Below are positions 4,398 to 5,004 of a DNA stretch of 5,004 bases, piece after piece. The stretch lies in NCBI GenBank assembly GCA_028103285.1, contig JAOHNF010000026.1, positions 1 to 5,004 of the forward strand. Reading direction: 5' to 3'. This DNA comes from Candidatus Pelagibacter sp. GTDB lineage: Bacteria; Pseudomonadota; Alphaproteobacteria; Pelagibacterales; Pelagibacteraceae. Below the pieces are notes generated by a model. That model was given only the letters and a program-made list of their open reading frames with translations, did not search any database and had not been told where the DNA came from. The first letter of the stretch is position 1. Every line of letters begins with the position of its first letter. A program made the translations under genes and the position numbers.

Positions 4398-5004
4398 GTG
4401 AACAAATTTACCTTTTTTAAAAAAACCGAAAATTATTTTCACTACGTTTTATTTTTAGTTTTTTTATTATTATGTTGGTCCATAATACCGGATTTTGGTG
4501 TTACACTAGATGATCAATTTTACTATTCAAATGGCGTAAATACTTATGAATATGTAAAACATTTTTTTTTAAATTTGTTCAAAAACGAAATAAATCTTGA
4601 AGAATATAGAAGTAAATTAAAAGAATGGCCCATAATATTTGAATTGCTTTTAGTGCTTATTTCTAAACTATTTAACATTAATGAAATGGAGAAAATTTAT
4701 TTAGTTTCTCATCAATTAAATTTCATTATTTTTTTCGTTAGCTTAATGTATTTTCATAAATTAATTTATCAACGATTTAATAGTTATATATTAGCAACTC
4801 TATCAATATTTTTTTTAGTACTTTCACCTAGAATATTTGCAGAGTCATTTTATAATTCTAGGGATATATTTTTTATGTCGTTATTTATTTTTTTTATTTA
4901 CTATTGTTATCAATATTTAGAAAAAAATAATTTATCAAACATATTTAAGCTTTCCATAATTTCTGCGCTATTAATTAATACGAAAATATTAGGACTAATA
5001 CCAT
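4398..5004 (+). CDS. Membrane glycosyltransferase, GT-C fold (PMT/ArnT-like), 3'-truncated
   Basis: The frame opens at GTG 4398, preceded by AAAGG (4386-4390) and an in-frame stop at 4380-4382, and remains open to the window edge, giving 202 residues. The first membrane span (about 14-31) ends in IIPDFGVTLDDQFYYSNG (29-46). An acidic Asp38-Asp39 pair in the first outer loop after span 1 is the catalytic hallmark of GT-C enzymes. Further spans are likely at about 79-92, 106-120, 130-143, 157-171 and 183-202. The stretch LSPRIFAESFYNSRDIFFMSLFIFF (142-166) closely resembles the PMT-type pattern in which SPR-x-FAESFYN-x-x-D joins two spans. The enzyme should take a sugar from a polyprenyl-phosphate donor and pass it to a lipid, glycan or protein on the outer face of the inner membrane. 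Roughly 250-400 residues are missing on the right. Confidence 0.85.
   Translation, partial: MNKFTFFKKTENYFHYVLFLVFLLLCWSIIPDFGVTLDDQFYYSNGVNTYEYVKHFFLNLFKNEINLEEYRSKLKEWPIIFELLLVLISKLFNINEMEKIYLVSHQLNFIIFFVSLMYFHKLIYQRFNSYILATLSIFFLVLSPRIFAESFYNSRDIFFMSLFIFFIYYCYQYLEKNNLSNIFKLSIISALLINTKILGLIP

Overview
This is an AT-rich window, by eye about three quarters A+T, with tightly packed, short, lysine/asparagine/isoleucine-rich genes. Together with overlapping start/stop codons and surface-glycan genes, this suggests a streamlined marine bacterium of the SAR11/Pelagibacter type. That assignment is an inference from composition and gene content; no rRNA or other marker gene is present to prove it.

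Layout. (1) Bases 2-1476, plus strand: a two-gene surface-glycan operon. It holds the C-terminal part of a GT-B type (family 9-like) glycosyltransferase, open at the left edge, overlapped by 4 bases by an FkbM-family methyltransferase. (2) Bases 1517-3250: a small insert of a different kind. It holds a complete tyrosine recombinase on the minus strand and, divergently from it, a GNAT acetyltransferase overlapped by a one-domain O6-alkylguanine-DNA alkyltransferase (MGMT). The 83 bases between recombinase and acetyltransferase hold an imperfect 14-7-14 inverted repeat, which has the geometry of a tyrosine-recombinase core site or of a regulator's operator. (3) Bases 3251-3663: an unusually long convergent gap for such a compact genome. 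It has a strong minus-strand terminator, a 13-base direct repeat spaced by exactly 100 bases whose first copy looks like half of that terminator, a second 15-base near-repeat, and a weak 45-codon ORF. (4) Bases 3664-5004: glycan-type genes again. A class I SAM methyltransferase lies on the minus strand. Divergent from it is the N-terminal part of a multi-membrane-span GT-C (PMT/ArnT-like) glycosyltransferase, which starts at a GTG and runs off the right edge.

Working together: the outer genes probably build and decorate a cell-surface polysaccharide or lipid-linked sugar, the kind of locus that varies between strains. The recombinase, acetyltransferase and DNA-repair genes sit between them and may be an inserted cassette or the boundary of a variable island. 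The points most worth a second look are the palindromic site beside the recombinase start and the split terminator repeats at the other end of the recombinase-GNAT-MGMT block. I did not recognise a complete previously undescribed system.
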